From contig CM047808.1 of NCBI GenBank assembly GCA_026214975.1, positions 54,710,583 to 54,774,582 on the forward strand: a DNA stretch of 64,000 nt, read 5' to 3'. This document shows positions 9,868 to 21,199 of the stretch, piece by piece (the stretch's first letter is position 1; each line of letters starts with the position of its first letter). The stretch is from Gentiana macrophylla. Its lineage: Eukaryota > Streptophyta > Magnoliopsida > Gentianales > Gentianaceae. Under the pieces are notes generated by a model. The model ran no database searches, was not told the origin of the DNA, and saw nothing but the letters and a program-made list of their open reading frames with translations. The position numbers were made by a program, and so were the translations under genes.

Positions 9868-11648
9868 ATGCCAGACAAAGTCTGATGTGCAACATGGATA
9901 GATTTGATGAATATAAACGTCGTTTGTAGGCTTTTCTAGTGGATTCTCATGATGAGATGATTGATGTACTCACTGATGGACCTATCCAGATTACTCACAT
10001 GCAAACTTTTGATGGAAATCAAGTTAGAGTTCCCAAGCCTAAAGCTGAATGGAATAGTGATGAACGAAAGAGAAACAATCTGAACAATGTCGCCATGGAT
10101 ATCATACTCAGAACTCTTGTAGAAACATGTACCTGAAAGTCAAGCATTGTACTACTACAAAAGAGATGTGGGAAAGACTTCAGTTAGTTGGCAAAGGAAT
10201 TGATTCGATTAAGGAGAATAAGATATCAGTAGCAAAACAGAAGTTTGAGAATTTCAAGATGAAGTCAGGCAAAGATATTGATCAGATGGAAACACGATTC
10301 AGCGCTATCATGGATGAATTGGCTTTACTCAAAATTGAGTACACCAAGAAAGAAATCAACACTAGAATCTTGAAGGCCTTACCAATGTGCTGGAAGATGA
10401 AGGTCGCAGCAATGGAAGAATCAAGAAGACTTGACATAGAAGATTTATTCAAAATCTTCTCAGATCTCAAAGCTTACAAATTCAATGAAGATTTCACAAT
10501 GACAACGGGTCTAATTAAAGCCATGGAGGAACATAAAACAATAGCTCTTGCCGCAGCAGCATCAAATGATAACCAAGAAACCTCATCTAGCAATCTTCAG
10601 CAATTGGATGAGATGGAGAAATAGATGGCTCTAATGATGAACATAATTCGATGGATGAAGAGTGGATATCCAGTCACTCAGAAGTTCATCAAGAGGACTC
10701 CTGAAAAGAAGAAAGATGATGAATATCTTTGCTTCAACTGTAAGAAGCCTGGACATTACAAAGCTGAATGTCCAGAATTGACCAAGAAGACTCAGCAACG
10801 AAGAACTGGTAGAAAAGAACTCTTAGCCGGAGATGAGTCAGACTATGAAGCTGGTACTGAAAGATTATTAGATGACAAAACTTTAATGGCTCACATGGAA
10901 AGTCCAAATGAAGTATGTGAATCTAACTCAAAATACTCTTCAGCTCAGATTTTTATGCAAAATGCATGTTCTTCGACTGCTGACTCCAACCCAAAAAATC
11001 TAGAATTAGAGGAAACACTTGACTAATTGATGAATCAGCTAGTAACTATTCAAGCTGGTTATAAATCAATTAAAGCTAAGAAATTAACTATAATTCTTGA
11101 AGTTGAAAGATTGATGTCCGAACTGAATATGATCAAACTGACTAGAACTGATAAAGAAAAGAATCAGCATCAGCCTACTGCATTAGCAGCAACAACAAAA
11201 TATTTTGCTCAATCAAGTTCAACTACTGGATTCAAATGAGGAAATCCATATGAAGACAAAACAGGCTTAGGATTTGATACACAACAATCTTTTAAAGAAA
11301 GAACTAGCAAAGCTGCTGAACCTAGTATCAAAACTGGTATTAAGTTTGTAGCTGAGCAACTTCCACAAACTGCGAAAATTGCTAAACCAGCAAAGTCAGT
11401 ATCACATAGGGTAAATCAGTTATCTAAGGAGACAACTATATATATATCAACAAAGGTAAACCAAATGGTAGATCAGTTGTATCTCAAGGAAACCGAAATG
11501 GTACGTAGATCAACAGTCAGATCCACAAAAATTGATCAAGTCAAGAATCAGAAAAATTACAATTAGGGTAAATCTTGGAATGTCAACCATTCAAAGATTC
11601 ACACATCCAGGAGGAAAGGAAGAATATATCCCAATGATGATGATTGAA
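9868..11648 (+). pseudogene. S1 gag, decayed
   Basis: Sirevirus-type Gag. Near the start is the MDRFDEYKRR segment (about 9893-9925, followed by an in-frame TAG), then the UBN2 capsid domain (NNLNNVAMDIILRTL near 10080; frameshift at 10130; WERLQLVGKGIDSIKENKIS; about 10150-10530). A single CCHC knuckle CFNCKKPGHYKAEC lies at about 10732-10773. A helical C-terminal part follows (MNQLVTIQAGYKSIKAKK, about 11030), then the conserved PYEDKTGLGFD block near 11248. Stops at 10622, 11024 and 11237 and the frameshift make it non-functional. Homology to S2 gag ends at 11648, where G2 sequence begins. Confidence 0.88.
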
Positions 11649-11729
11649 TTTTCTTTTTTTTAAAACTAAGAACATCTTCCACTATTAAAACTCGATAAGA
11701 ACAATCATTCCAAACGTCCTAGTAAAAGG

Positions 11730-12140
11730 TATCACAAGTTTATTATTCAACTTTTAAAAATTGAAAACACTTTGGAAATCGAGTGAAGAAGAATTTCATA
11801 CCTAGCAAATCGTCCTATTATAAGTGTGGCAATATATGAAAACAAGTGCAACAATTTCAGAAGTCCTTACGGAAATATATCCATAGATGTACTAACAACA
11901 ATGATGGTTATTATTCAACTTTTAATAATTGAAAATACTTTGGAAATCGAGAGAACGATAAGAATTACGAAATTATGAAATCATACATTATTATTAGACA
12001 CAAACATCCAGAAAATAAAGAAATATGATATTATTCAATCAAAAGAAGTGTGGCAATATATATATGAAAACAAGTGCAACAATTTCACGGGCATTTGGTA
12101 GAAGTCACTTACGAAAATATATCCATGGATGTATCTAACA
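11730..12140. repeat. Imperfect tandem duplication of about 200 bp
   Basis: Two copies share, in the same order, TTATTATTCAACTTTTAA, ATTGAAAA(C/T)ACTTTGGAAATC, AGTGTGGCAATATAT, GAAAACAAGTGCAACAATTTCA and AAATATATCCAT(A/G)GATGTA. The first copy is at about 11737-11892 and the second at about 11910-12133. The second contains extra AT-rich bases. It lies at or just before the G2 LTR and may be part of it. Confidence 0.7.
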
Positions 12141-13105
12141 ACTTACCCGGCCACGATCCCTATGGACATTCATGCGGAGAATCACCAATACACATTCTTC
12201 CAGCCGCAATTATTCATTGAAGCAGCCGCAAAGAGCAGATTTCCAGCCGCATATTCCAACACACGAAGGAGATGATTTCTTCTCTCATAATCGTGATCAT
12301 CATCATGATGCAAGGCTAAGCACATAGCGGTAGAGCAACGAGATGAAATCACACAACGTCATCACAACCATGAATCGTTAGTTTATTTTTATTTATGATT
12401 TCGAATATTGTTTTATTTATCGATTGAATCTTGGATTAATTGTTAAGTGTTTTATTAGATAGGAATGTCAATGAAACCATATTTTGCTTTGAATTTATAT
12501 GGAAATATGATTCAATAATAGAGCTTTTCAATCGATACGGTTAATAATAATTTGAGGAATCACTTGTTGTTAATTGGGTTGTTTAATTTGGGAACAAATT
12601 TATGATCTTGTTATGAATGTTAATTTGTTTTGCTTGGAAAAGAAAAAACGAATCCTAGAAATTGATTTAAAGGAATTTAGTCGATTTGAGATTGATCATA
12701 CCAATAAATCGTATTTGGATCATAAAGTGGTTGCGTGATTGTTGTGTGGTGGATCCTTGTTGTTTTACCGTTCTTTTAAATCTTTGATAAACCGAAATCG
12801 TTCGTAACAATCGTTAATTGCTACGTCTAGTTAGTTAATTATTGTTAGAAACCCTAGTTGTTAATCCTTATTTTTCCGCAAATTTTCTGTTACTATTCAT
12901 CGTTACTGTTCATAGTTACTGTTCATTGCCTTTTAGATCATAATTAGTATAAAATTTAATTTTAGTTAATAAGTTGTGACAATATATATAATAACTGCAC
13001 CTTAATCCGATTAACATTCGACTCCCTTAGGACGACCCGGTAACACCCTTTACTACGAACCTTATACTTGGGGTGTTCCGGTAATTATAAATTTAAAACT
13101 AGTTT
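12141..13105 (+). repeat. G2 5' LTR, 3' portion
   Basis: AT-rich, non-coding. The end contains GACGACCCGGTAACACC..TTACTACGAACCTTATACTTGGGG (13031-13072), which matches the U5 end of the G4 LTR (57386-57424). Beyond it AGTTTTTACCGAGG stands where AGTTTTTGGCGCCGTTGCC would be in G4, so the tRNA-Asp primer site is eroded. Three copies of GTTACTGTTCAT-like 12-mers lie at about 12888-12930. The LTR start is not identifiable. Confidence 0.55.
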
Positions 13106-13788
13106 TTACCGAGGTCAAAATCCTTAGGCCGTTCAGTGCGTTTTCGAGGTCAAAATCCACTGTTTTCCCCTCCATTTTGGCCCTAGAAGACTTCAACACG
13201 TTTTTTTACCGTCCCCAGTGCCTTTTCTGCTTTAAATTTTTAAGTAGGTAGGTTTCTTTTCTTGTTTCGCATTTCTAGATCCTTTTCTAAATAAGAAAAT
13301 AATAAATAATAAAAAAAATATAAAAAATAAAAAATAAAAAAAAATACTAAAACCTTCTACGACGAGCGTTCACCCATCTTGAATGCCCGTCTGCCTCTTC
13401 ATCTGTCTTCTCGAACGCCGATTCGATTACTCAACGAGCGTTCACTTCACGAATCCTCTCTAAACTAGCGTCCCACTTACACCGAACGCCGATTCGATCT
13501 CACGAAAATTTCACTTTTCCGTCTCTTCTCTCTCTTCTCTTTTCTAACCCTCCTCTAATCATCTTTACATTCCTTTCTCATCAACCCTAAGGTTTATTTC
13601 TTCTGTTTCGCTTCCCTGGTTTATGCAAACCAAAGCGATAAGGGAAATCTTATCTTTAACCCCGAACTGAGCGAGACATTGGAGTTTCTAGCGATGACGA
13701 ACCGAGAACCAAGGGAATAATAACCAAGATCCCGCTCAAATAAACCAAATTCGATGCAAATGTTGCAGAACCAACAACAAAGAAGACA
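13106..13788 (+). other. G2 leader
   Basis: Non-coding stretch between primer-site position and gag. It has a short direct repeat GAGGTCAAAATCC (13111 and 13147), an A/T-rich simple stretch at 13290-13350 and a cluster of ACGAGCGTTCA and GAACGCCGATTCG motifs (13363-13500). These motifs are diverged relatives of the GACGGGCGTCC array of G1 and G4. Confidence 0.5.
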
Positions 13789-13891
13789 AGCTGGATAAAC
13801 CAACAGATGCAACAACAACCTCGGAATGTTCAATGACACAGCTGGATAAACCAAAGCGAGATGCAACAACAACCTCGGAATGTTCAACGAC
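13789..13891. repeat. 51-bp tandem duplication in G2 gag N-terminus
   Basis: AGCTGGATAAACCAA..GATGCAACAACAACCTCGGAATG occurs at 13789 and again at 13840 with two small differences. It lies in the glutamine-rich start of gag. Confidence 0.85.
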
Positions 13892-15049
13892 AATGCATTT
13901 CAGCGGCGCATGCGGTACATTGTCAAGAAGAGACTTATGCGCCTTATCTTGATCAAGACTTCTTGGAAGGGCATAGACCAATCCGGCCTCCGGAGATGGG
14001 AGTAATGCATTTTGATCTTAAGAATGGAGTTGTGGGGATGGTCCAAAATAGTTCATTCCATGGCAACTGCTGCGAAAGACCCACATGACTTCTTGTCGAC
14101 TTTTGTGCAAATATGTGAAGCGTGTCACTACCCCAGCGTTCCTTCGAAGTTGTTAAATTGAAACTTTTCCCGTTTGCTTTGAAGGGTGAAGCAAATCGTT
14201 GGTTTAAGTCCTTACCCCATCACTCTCTTCATAATCGGGCCGATGTTAAAGAGCCTTTGCTCAAATTGCTTTCACCTCGAACGATAATGGAACGAAAAGA
14301 GATATAGCCACTTTCGAGCAACTAGAAGGGGAGAGTGTGGGAAAGGCTTGGGAGAGGTTGAATACATTAATGAGAAAATGCCCTAACCATGGATATACTC
14401 GACATGAGCTTCTAGAATTATTCTATCGTGGTGTTACGCAACCCAATAGGGATTACTTGGATTCCACAGCTCATGGATCGTTTTTAGGAGGAGGAGATGA
14501 TGCACTTATAGTGTAGCGTAAACGATAGCTAAGAATAACATGTGGGCAACTCAAAGAAGACCCGTGTTAAGCGGAAGCAAAAGGAGGCTGCTTCAAGTGA
14601 CTCGAGAGACAAAGATGCTAGTTGCTCAAATGGAAATAATGAACAAGCAACTAGCCAATCTACAAATGGCGAAGCAAGAAGGGCGAGCAGATGTGAATCA
14701 CTCGGGCATACAAGTCGGGAATGTGATGAAAGAGGAAGTACAAGCCATGGAGAACGAATCAACCCTTGAAACTTCGGTCAAAATTATGGTCAATCGAGTC
14801 AAACTCAAAACCGCAACTTTTCGGAAATCTGAATGGAATATTATACACCGCCCGGGTGCATCCAATAACCAAAGACCCCAAGGTAATCGGGCTCAAACGC
14901 CAAAATCAACAGACCTACCTCGTCTCTCGAAGAAATTCGATGAGCTAGTAGACATGGTGAAAACACTAGCCACCGGTCAAAAAAGCGATGGAGAGCAGAT
15001 AGGTCGGATGGTGATCAACAAGCGGCGGACCTCGGGGAAGACCGCCTAG
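13800..15049 (+). pseudogene. G2 gag, decayed
   Basis: Ty3 Gag capsid. Near 14080-14160 the translation holds remnants of DFLSTFVQICEACHYP with frame breaks, followed by VKLKLFPFALKGEANRWF (about 14150-14210), the hallmark of plant Athila/Tat Gag. Remnants of the second capsid helix set follow in another frame (GESVGKAWERLNTLMRKCPN, about 14329-14390; LFYRGVTQPNRDYLDST, 14418-14470). A zinc knuckle survives only as CESLGHTSREC near 14690 and has lost the second Cys of its CX2C pair. Several frameshifts and stops are present. Confidence 0.75.
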
Positions 15050-15399
15050 TTATACGGATAAAAACCTAAAGCGGATGTCGTTGCTTGTAATGCCATCACA
15101 CCGCGAATGGAATTATGGACAAGAGGAGGAATTGAATGCGAGTCACCCTCGAAGCGGTAAGACAACCGGACTCGAAAGATGTCGGAAGCAGTAGCCCCTC
15201 CCCGACGCCATAAGTTCGAGGAGGAGGCAATAAGAAGTTAAATGCCAAAGAAAGCAACAAAGGAGGAAGAGCCGAGTGGTGATGATTCTTCGGGGGGATA
15301 GTGATGAGAATGTCTTTGAAAGAGAAGTCGGAAAGGCTGAACCCACGACTAAAAAAGAAAGCGAGAAATTCGTCGGATGGAAGGATAAGGAGGATGAAG

Positions 15400-16135
15400 C
15401 CATTAAAAGTCAACCTATAATTAATCATTCGAAAACCCTTCCTTATCCGGCCAAAGAAAAGAAGAATATCCTAAACTCGACAAAGCAGGTATGACGGAGT
15501 GAGGAAGATGCTTAGAGATACTATGGTGACTATGCCACTTGCCGAGGTATTAACGAGATGCCTAAGTGTTGTAAGTATCTTAAGGATGCCGTGGAAGTAA
15601 AAAGAAGCTAAAGGAAATGGCGAGAGAAGTGCTAAGAGAAAGAGTGTTCAACGGTTTCACAGAGCGTTGCAATCAAGCGAGGTGACCTCGGGCGACCTTC
15701 AATCTCCTCATGCGATTGAAGGCCACACGTTCCCACAATGTCTTATGCGATTCAGAGGCCTCACAATGTGATGCCATTGAACGTCTGCAGAGAGTCTTGG
15801 GTTGGACAAAAGGCTAAGGAGGCGTCCGTCTCTCTTCGATTGGTGGACCGATCTAGCCGCTTAGCGGTGGTTGTGTTAACAACGCCCTTATCCATGTTAA
15901 TCATCTAGTTTTTTCCAACCGATCGGGTAATATTGGATTACCCGATCGACAAGGAGATGCCCTCGATTACGGGCGGCCTTTCTTAAACACTACCTCCACC
16001 ATTGACTTCCAAAGCGGCCAAATCACTCTGAAAGTAGGGGACACTTCCATTACGCTCGAGCAAGGAAAAAAGTTCTGCGGAAGCTTCGAGCCGAGAGATC
16101 TCATTCATTGAAGCAATCTATGGGGATGAATTCGA
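15400..16135 (+). pseudogene. G2 protease region, decayed
   Basis: Pieces of the segment before the protease (TLPYPAKEKK near 15439) and of the Ty3 retropepsin itself: GRPFLNTTSTIDFQSGQITL at about 15973-16040, where GRPFL is the conserved C-terminal motif of plant Ty3 proteases. The active-site Asp motif is not recognisable; sequence around 15560-15950 is rearranged by frameshifts. Confidence 0.6.
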
Positions 16136-16743
16136 CCACGATGAAGAGCTCACGGAGATAGGAGCCACTGGATGTTATAATTCACGAGCAGGCGGGAATC
16201 AACATAGAGTTGTCTCAACAACTTGCGCATCTTGAGCCTATGAGTGAGCGGAAAATGCGGGATATTCCAGGATGAGCGAAGAATGATTTGAAGAGGAGCT
16301 CAACCAGCGGACTTTAACCTTGCAGCGAGAGAGGAAGTTTTAATGGGTAGTTGGGACTGAGAAATAGAATTCTCGAAAGAAACTACTCATTGGGAGTTGG
16401 ATGATTGGGAGCGGCTTGAAGAAGAGCTTGAAGAAGAAGAACTTAAGAAGATGGTTAAGCATAAGAAAGAACAAATGGAAGGTTTGCGGGGAGGATTCCT
16501 CTAGATGATGTCATTCAATACCTTTTCGGGGTAACACCTCAGGAAGAGGTGTTTTTCATCCAACGGTCCAAGCTCACAAGGAAAAAGGTGGTCCCTTAAA
16601 ATCCGATGTCGAGCAACCACCGCCGACTTAGAGTTGAAACCACTTCCACAAAGACCTAAAATACATCTTCCTTAGAGACGGTGATAAGTTGCCCTTGATC
16701 ATCGTCTAAACTCGAGCCGAGCAAGAAGCGAGAATTAATCAAA

Positions 16744-17402
16744 GTGCTTGAGAAACATATCCTCGCGTTCGATGGCAGGTGGGCGATATCGGAGAATCAG
16801 CCAGGCACGTGTGCATGCATAAGATCCGAGCGAAGGAAGGAGCGAAAAAGGTCGAACAACCTCAAAGCGAGGCTGAATCCGCACATGCAGGAGGTTGTCA
16901 AAAAGGAGATCATAAAATGGCTCGATATGGGTATTATCTACGCCATCGCCGATAGTGAGTGGGTCACCCTACTCAAGTTGTGCCAAAGAAGGAGGCATTA
17001 CCGTGGAAAAGAGCGAAAAAGGGGAAGAAGTTGCCTTACGCCTTGTGGATGGCTATAGAGTTTGCATTGATTATCGCAGATTAAATGAAGTCACCGCTAA
17101 GGATCATTTCCCCACCGCTTTTATTGACCAACTTCTAGAAAGGCCGAGTGGTCATAAGTATTATTGTTTTCTCGATAGATATTACGGTTATTTCGGATAG
17201 CCATCGACCCTAATGACCAAGAGAAGACAACTTTACCTGTCCATCGGGCACTTTTGCGTTCAGCGAAATGCCTTTCGGCTTATGTAATGCACCGCTACGT
17301 TTCAACGATGCATATTGGCCATTTTTGATGGACTTGTGGAGCGGTGCATGGAGGTCTTCATGGATGACTTTTCGATCTATGGCGGCGGCTTTGATGAAAT
17401 CT
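16744..17402 (+). pseudogene. G2 reverse transcriptase, N-terminal part
   Basis: Ty3 reverse transcriptase, which copies element RNA into cDNA. Visible are RLNPHMQEVVKKEIIKWLD-type sequence (about 16870-16930), then CIDYRRLNEVTAKDHFPTAF (about 17065-17125) in another frame, YYCFLD near 17158, and the catalytic loop MEVFMDDFSIYG (17348-17383) with both Asp residues. A frameshift near 16975 and more after 17200 break it. It stops immediately after the catalytic loop at the junction with S1. Confidence 0.8.
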
Positions 17403-17709
17403 AAAGAATCTAGATATGTACCTAAAGCAATTTAATTTGTTTTGCAGGATATATGTTACTTTGACAGTGGTTGCTTAAGGCACATGACAAAGAGCAAGGA
17501 CTGTCTAAGTGATTTTATTGCCAAGGATGGACCAAAGGTTAATTTTGGAAGTAAAGACAAACCTGGATTCACCAAAGGTTATGGTACCTTGATCAGAAAT
17601 GGTCTCACAATCAAGAATGTATCTTATGTAGATAGATTGTATTACAATCTACTCAGCACCAGTCAATTCTGTGATATGGGATACAAAGTTAATTTTGACA
17701 AAGACTTCT
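17403..17709 (+). pseudogene. S1 protease, first part, split by S2
   Basis: Copia aspartic protease. YFDSGCLRHMTKSKDCL (about 17457-17507) holds the catalytic Asp of the DSG motif, with Phe and Leu at positions that are Leu and Ser in most relatives. It is followed by VNFGSKDKPGFTKGYGTL and the NLLSTSQFCDMGY segment. The frame is cut at 17709 by the 5' end of S2 and resumes at 26457 after the CTTCT duplication. Confidence 0.88.
17705..17709. repeat. S2 target-site duplication, left copy
   Basis: CTTCT directly before the S2 5' LTR. The same five bases follow the 3' LTR at 26452-26456, proving a single insertion event into S1. Confidence 0.95.
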
Positions 17710-18007
17710 TGTTGGAAATAAAATTTATGTTTTGATGATGATTCATCGCCTAATCAGTTATTGTTATTAACACCATTGATGAAGTGTCATAACTAGCTGT
17801 TATAGTGTAAAGCAAAAAGATGTCTAGATATTAATGTATAGGATTTTATAGAGTCGATGATATCTCAGATAGGTTAAATCGCATAAGGTCTTGTAATAGT
17901 TCTAGGCTGTGAACTGAGAAAGTAAGAAATTGAGATTTAATCAAACTGAGATTCTACAAGAAACTGAAAAACAGAGCACATCCATGAAATTGAAGAAGAT
18001 AAGTTCG

Positions 18008-18110
18008 CTGAGGGACACAGACTCAGTTGGCTTATCTGGAAGATGAAGAACTGAGGGTCACAGACTCAGTTATAGAAGATTAAAGAACTGAGGGTTCAAA
18101 CTCAGTTATG
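18008..18110. repeat. S2 5' LTR inverted-repeat array
   Basis: Three units, CTGAGGGACACAGACTCAG at 18010, CTGAGGGTCACAGACTCAG at 18052 and CTGAGGGTTCAAACTCAG at 18089, separated by linkers with GAAGAT. The 3' LTR repeats the array at 25021-25122 with small changes. Confidence 0.8.
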
Positions 18111-18473
18111 AAGACTATGTCGAGACTGTAAAGTTAGACTTTATGGATCTTTTACGAAGACTAAGAATCAAAAGGACAATGAATTCTTAGAAGATAATGA
18201 GTCATGGTGTACTTTGATTAAGTCAATTATAATCAAATGAAAAACTGGAGTACTGATATTTGAAGAAGAGTAAAATCTCAGTCAACACTCCATGTCAGTC
18301 AAGAAACAGACATGTGATAAACTCAGTTTTACATATCAGTCATCCAATAAACTGATAGTACAGTCGAACGTTACATATGAAGAAATCTTATTGGATAAAT
18401 TACTGACAAATCAGAACGGTCACAAAATATAGCCGTTACAAGATTCTTGCAGGATGAATGGTGAATAAACCCC

Positions 18474-18481
18474 TATAAATA
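18474..18481 (+). promoter_or_regulatory. S2 5' LTR TATA box
   Basis: TATAAATA in AACCCCTATAAATAGAC. In the 3' LTR the same position reads TCTAAATA (25522), so the downstream copy of the promoter is mutated. Confidence 0.75.
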
Positions 18482-19403
18482 GACTACTTCTACAACAACA
18501 AAAAGGGTGTGCAGGAGGAATTAAAAATAGATTTAATTAGAAGATCTAATTAAGGGGGAAAGCCAATTTTGAAAGAATTCCTGCTACGTACTTAATTGAA
18601 AGATCAAGAAATTTCTTCAAGTGTCCAAGCACATTCAAGTAAAATCAAGATCTATCATTTGAAGAAAAACAGAGCCGTGCAAAATTTAATTATCCAGAAG
18701 AAAAGCTCAAATCACAATTGAATCATAGTTATTGATTAAGGTCTCAACTTTGATTTCATCAAAGGTATAGACTGTGAAACACCAAGAAGGTGTGAAGGAC
18801 AGTTGAGTGCAGTCAGGAAGACTGTGTTTGTGATGAGCTGGTGAAGACGCAATTCTACCATTCAAGGACCAGTGTTTCAAACAATTGAAGAGCAGCAATC
18901 CTACCTGTTCTAAAAGTGTTTAGATAGTGAAGCAAGGGATTAGTCAAGGACTATCAGTTTAGAACTTTTTGTAACCGAGCCATCTCAAAGAAGTTCTAGA
19001 GGGATTTTCCTCCGCATCACAAGGGAAGAGAGGACGTATAGGATTACACCACCTGGAACCTCTATAATTCTTGTTTACTTATTTCATGCATTCATTTACT
19101 TCATTACAGCTTTAATTATCTAGTTCTCGCGTTAAAACCAAGTCAACAGACAGTTTGTTATATTAAGGCTAGTTTTATCCGCTGCCAGTTAACTAGATTA
19201 AGAATAATTCAGTATTGACTTATACTCAGTTGAGTTAGCTGAACTCCACACAATTTAAGGGACATGAACAAAACTGAACGGAGCCTTAGTTTGGGTTTCG
19301 GAGAAACTCAGTTCCTGGGGTACTTTCAGTTTTGAGAAAGTTTTTGGTGACAAGTTTATTCACCCCCCCTAAACTTGTGTTAGCCTTTCCAAGGGACCAA
19401 CAA

Positions 19404-19418
19404 TTGGTATCAGAGCAG
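19404..19418 (+). promoter_or_regulatory. S2 primer binding site, initiator tRNA-Met type
   Basis: TTGGTATCAGAGCAG, one base after the LTR end. It carries the unaltered copia TGGTATCAGAGC motif, unlike the S1 and S4 copies, which both have an A to G change. Confidence 0.92.
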
Positions 19419-19512
19419 TTCTTCCATTTGGAAGTGATTCAAGGATATCTTACAAACCAGTTGTTGAAGACCCCTTACTGTATCAGTCGTAGAAATACAT
19501 TAGTGAAATTAA

Positions 19513-20860
19513 ATGGATACATCTAGAATTAGAAGTTGGCTGAATAACCCCCTGACTGACTATTTGCCGAATGTTGTTTATGATATTCAGGATTAAGTAT
19601 TTGAAAGATTCAGGTTTACAAGCTCTCACACAAATCCGAAACCTCATTTCAGTTATGATGAAGATATTGACTTTAACGCATATAAAGATGAATCAAGAGG
19701 ATTCCCATCCCTAAGTGATCTTTCAGAATAAGCAGAAAAAGAATGGCTACAAGTAGCTGATTATATAGAAGAAAAGTTGACTGAAAACATTATTGAAGAT
19801 CCATCCGTTGCAAAGGCTAAAGATGCTATACTACCCATGAGTTATGGAGGTGAAAGTGATGAGGAAATCATACTGCTAGGAGCAGCACAGGCAAATGCTA
19901 ATGAAAAAGGGAAGCAAGTTTTAATTGATGATGATTCCTCTACAGAAAATCTATCCATAAAAAATCAGGAGGTAATTGCATCTACATCCAGCACTCACAC
20001 TGCCATGAACAATCACAAAAATGAAGATTTCAATAAATCCGTGGACATACTCATAAAGGAATTAGAGGTAATCCAAAAGAATTATAAGCATGTCAAAAAG
20101 GGGAAAAAGTTGTTGAAATCTGAAATTTCGAGATTGAATGCTGAGATCAATTTAATCAAGACTAATAATGAAACCAAGGTAATTCGACCAACTGATGAAC
20201 TGACAGAAGTAATAAAAGTCACAGAATCATCAGTTGATCCAATTCCCAATGTTCAGTTCAAACCTGGAAAACCTTATGGAGACAGATCTGGTTTAGGATT
20301 TGTTAATCAAAATAATTCTAAGTTCAGTTGCATTAAAATTTGTGACTACACAATGGTCAGGAACTCTAAAAATTGATAAATTTATTAGAACTGACACAAA
20401 CTCAGCACAGCCCAATGCACAAACCGAGAGAACTGAAAAATCAGTTGGTAAAAGGCACCAAGCCAACAGATTTTACAGAAAGATTCAGAAGGCTGAAAAA
20501 GGCCGAACTGATCAGAGATCAGCAAGAAAAATCTTCAAACCATATCCATTCAAAAATGAAGACCATTCATGGAATGATAAACTCAGAGGGAAAGGAAGAC
20601 TATTTCCCACTGATGAAGATTGGAATGAACCTTCACATCAGTTTCACAAACTGAATAAACCAAAAACTGTCTGGACAAAACAGGAAAAGCTTGTGAAAAC
20701 TGACTTTACTCAGTCAAAATATCAATAGAGGTATAAAGTCAAAAATAAAATTGTATCATCAAAAACTAACCAGTTAGGATCCAAACAGATATGGGTACCA
20801 AAAATGTCTAAACTTGTTTTGCAGGAAAATATCGGAAACTGGAAGCCGAAAAATTGAGTT
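19513..20860 (+). pseudogene. S2 gag-derived frame lacking capsid and zinc knuckle
   Basis: Starts MDTSRIRSWLNNPLTDYLP shortly after the primer site. No UBN2 capsid domain and no CCHC knuckle can be found, unlike S1 and S4 gag. What remains is the Gag C-terminal part: a helical segment (DILIKELEVIQKNYKHVKKG, about 20045-20105), the PYGDRSGLGFV block (about 20272-20305) that matches PYEDKTGLGFD in S1, and the KQIWVPK motif at 20783-20803 that marks the Gag-protease junction. Two early stops and one frameshift near 20350 break it. The N-terminal 90 residues are unlike any other gag here and I do not recognise them. Confidence 0.75.
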
Positions 20861-21096
20861 TTGTTCACAACTGAGTTTTTGAATTCAGTATAAGGACAAG
20901 ACTGAATGTATACAGCTGTAGATACACCTCATCTACCGTACTCACTGCAGTCTAGCTACAGATGTCAAGAAAAGACGTGGTCCTTCTCAATCTAAACCAT
21001 CTATATTTTCCACTCATCCACCTTTTTGCAATCTCAAAACATTTATGACAAGACGTTTTGAGTCCCACCCAATTCATAACTACCTTTTCTTCAAAT

Positions 21097-21104
21097 TATA
21101 AATA
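21097..21104 (+). promoter_or_regulatory. TATA box upstream of S2 ORF2
   Basis: TATAAATA, 103 bp before the ORF2 ATG, followed by a pyrimidine- and AT-rich leader without an upstream ATG. S1 (33447) and S3 (39620) have a TATA box 100 and 109 bp before theirs. A subgenomic promoter for ORF2 is inferred. Confidence 0.6.
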
Positions 21105-21199
21105 ACCCAGAATTTTCTTTTATAATTCTTTACACTCGAATTTTGAATTTGCTTTCTCAATCTTCAAATTTTCAAATTCTCAATCAAATCTAGAAAACA

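Larger units (their letters stand above)
11649..17402 (+). mobile_element. G2: truncated Athila-like Ty3 element inside S1
   Basis: Lies between the S1 gag C-terminus and the S1 protease. It contains the end of a Ty3 LTR (about 12140-13105), gag, protease and the first part of reverse transcriptase on plus. The RT breaks off just after the catalytic Asp pair at 17368; RNase H, integrase and 3' LTR are missing. At 17403 the S1 reading resumes (RYVPKA..FVLQD), so a deletion took the 3' part of G2 and possibly some S1 sequence. The left edge is set by loss of similarity to S2 gag; I could not find an LTR start or target duplication. Confidence 0.75.
17710..19402 (+). repeat. S2 5' LTR
   Basis: Starts TGTTGGAAATAAAATT and ends GGGACCAACA. 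Compared with the 3' LTR it lacks 31 bp at about 18140 (present at 25153-25183). The missing segment is bounded by GACTTTA direct repeats, the mark of deletion between short repeats. TATA box at 18474-18481. Confidence 0.95.

Noticed and set aside
15096..15428. Minus-strand 110-codon frame
   Set aside because: Lies opposite decayed G2 pol sequence and is low-complexity Leu/Ser/Phe-rich.
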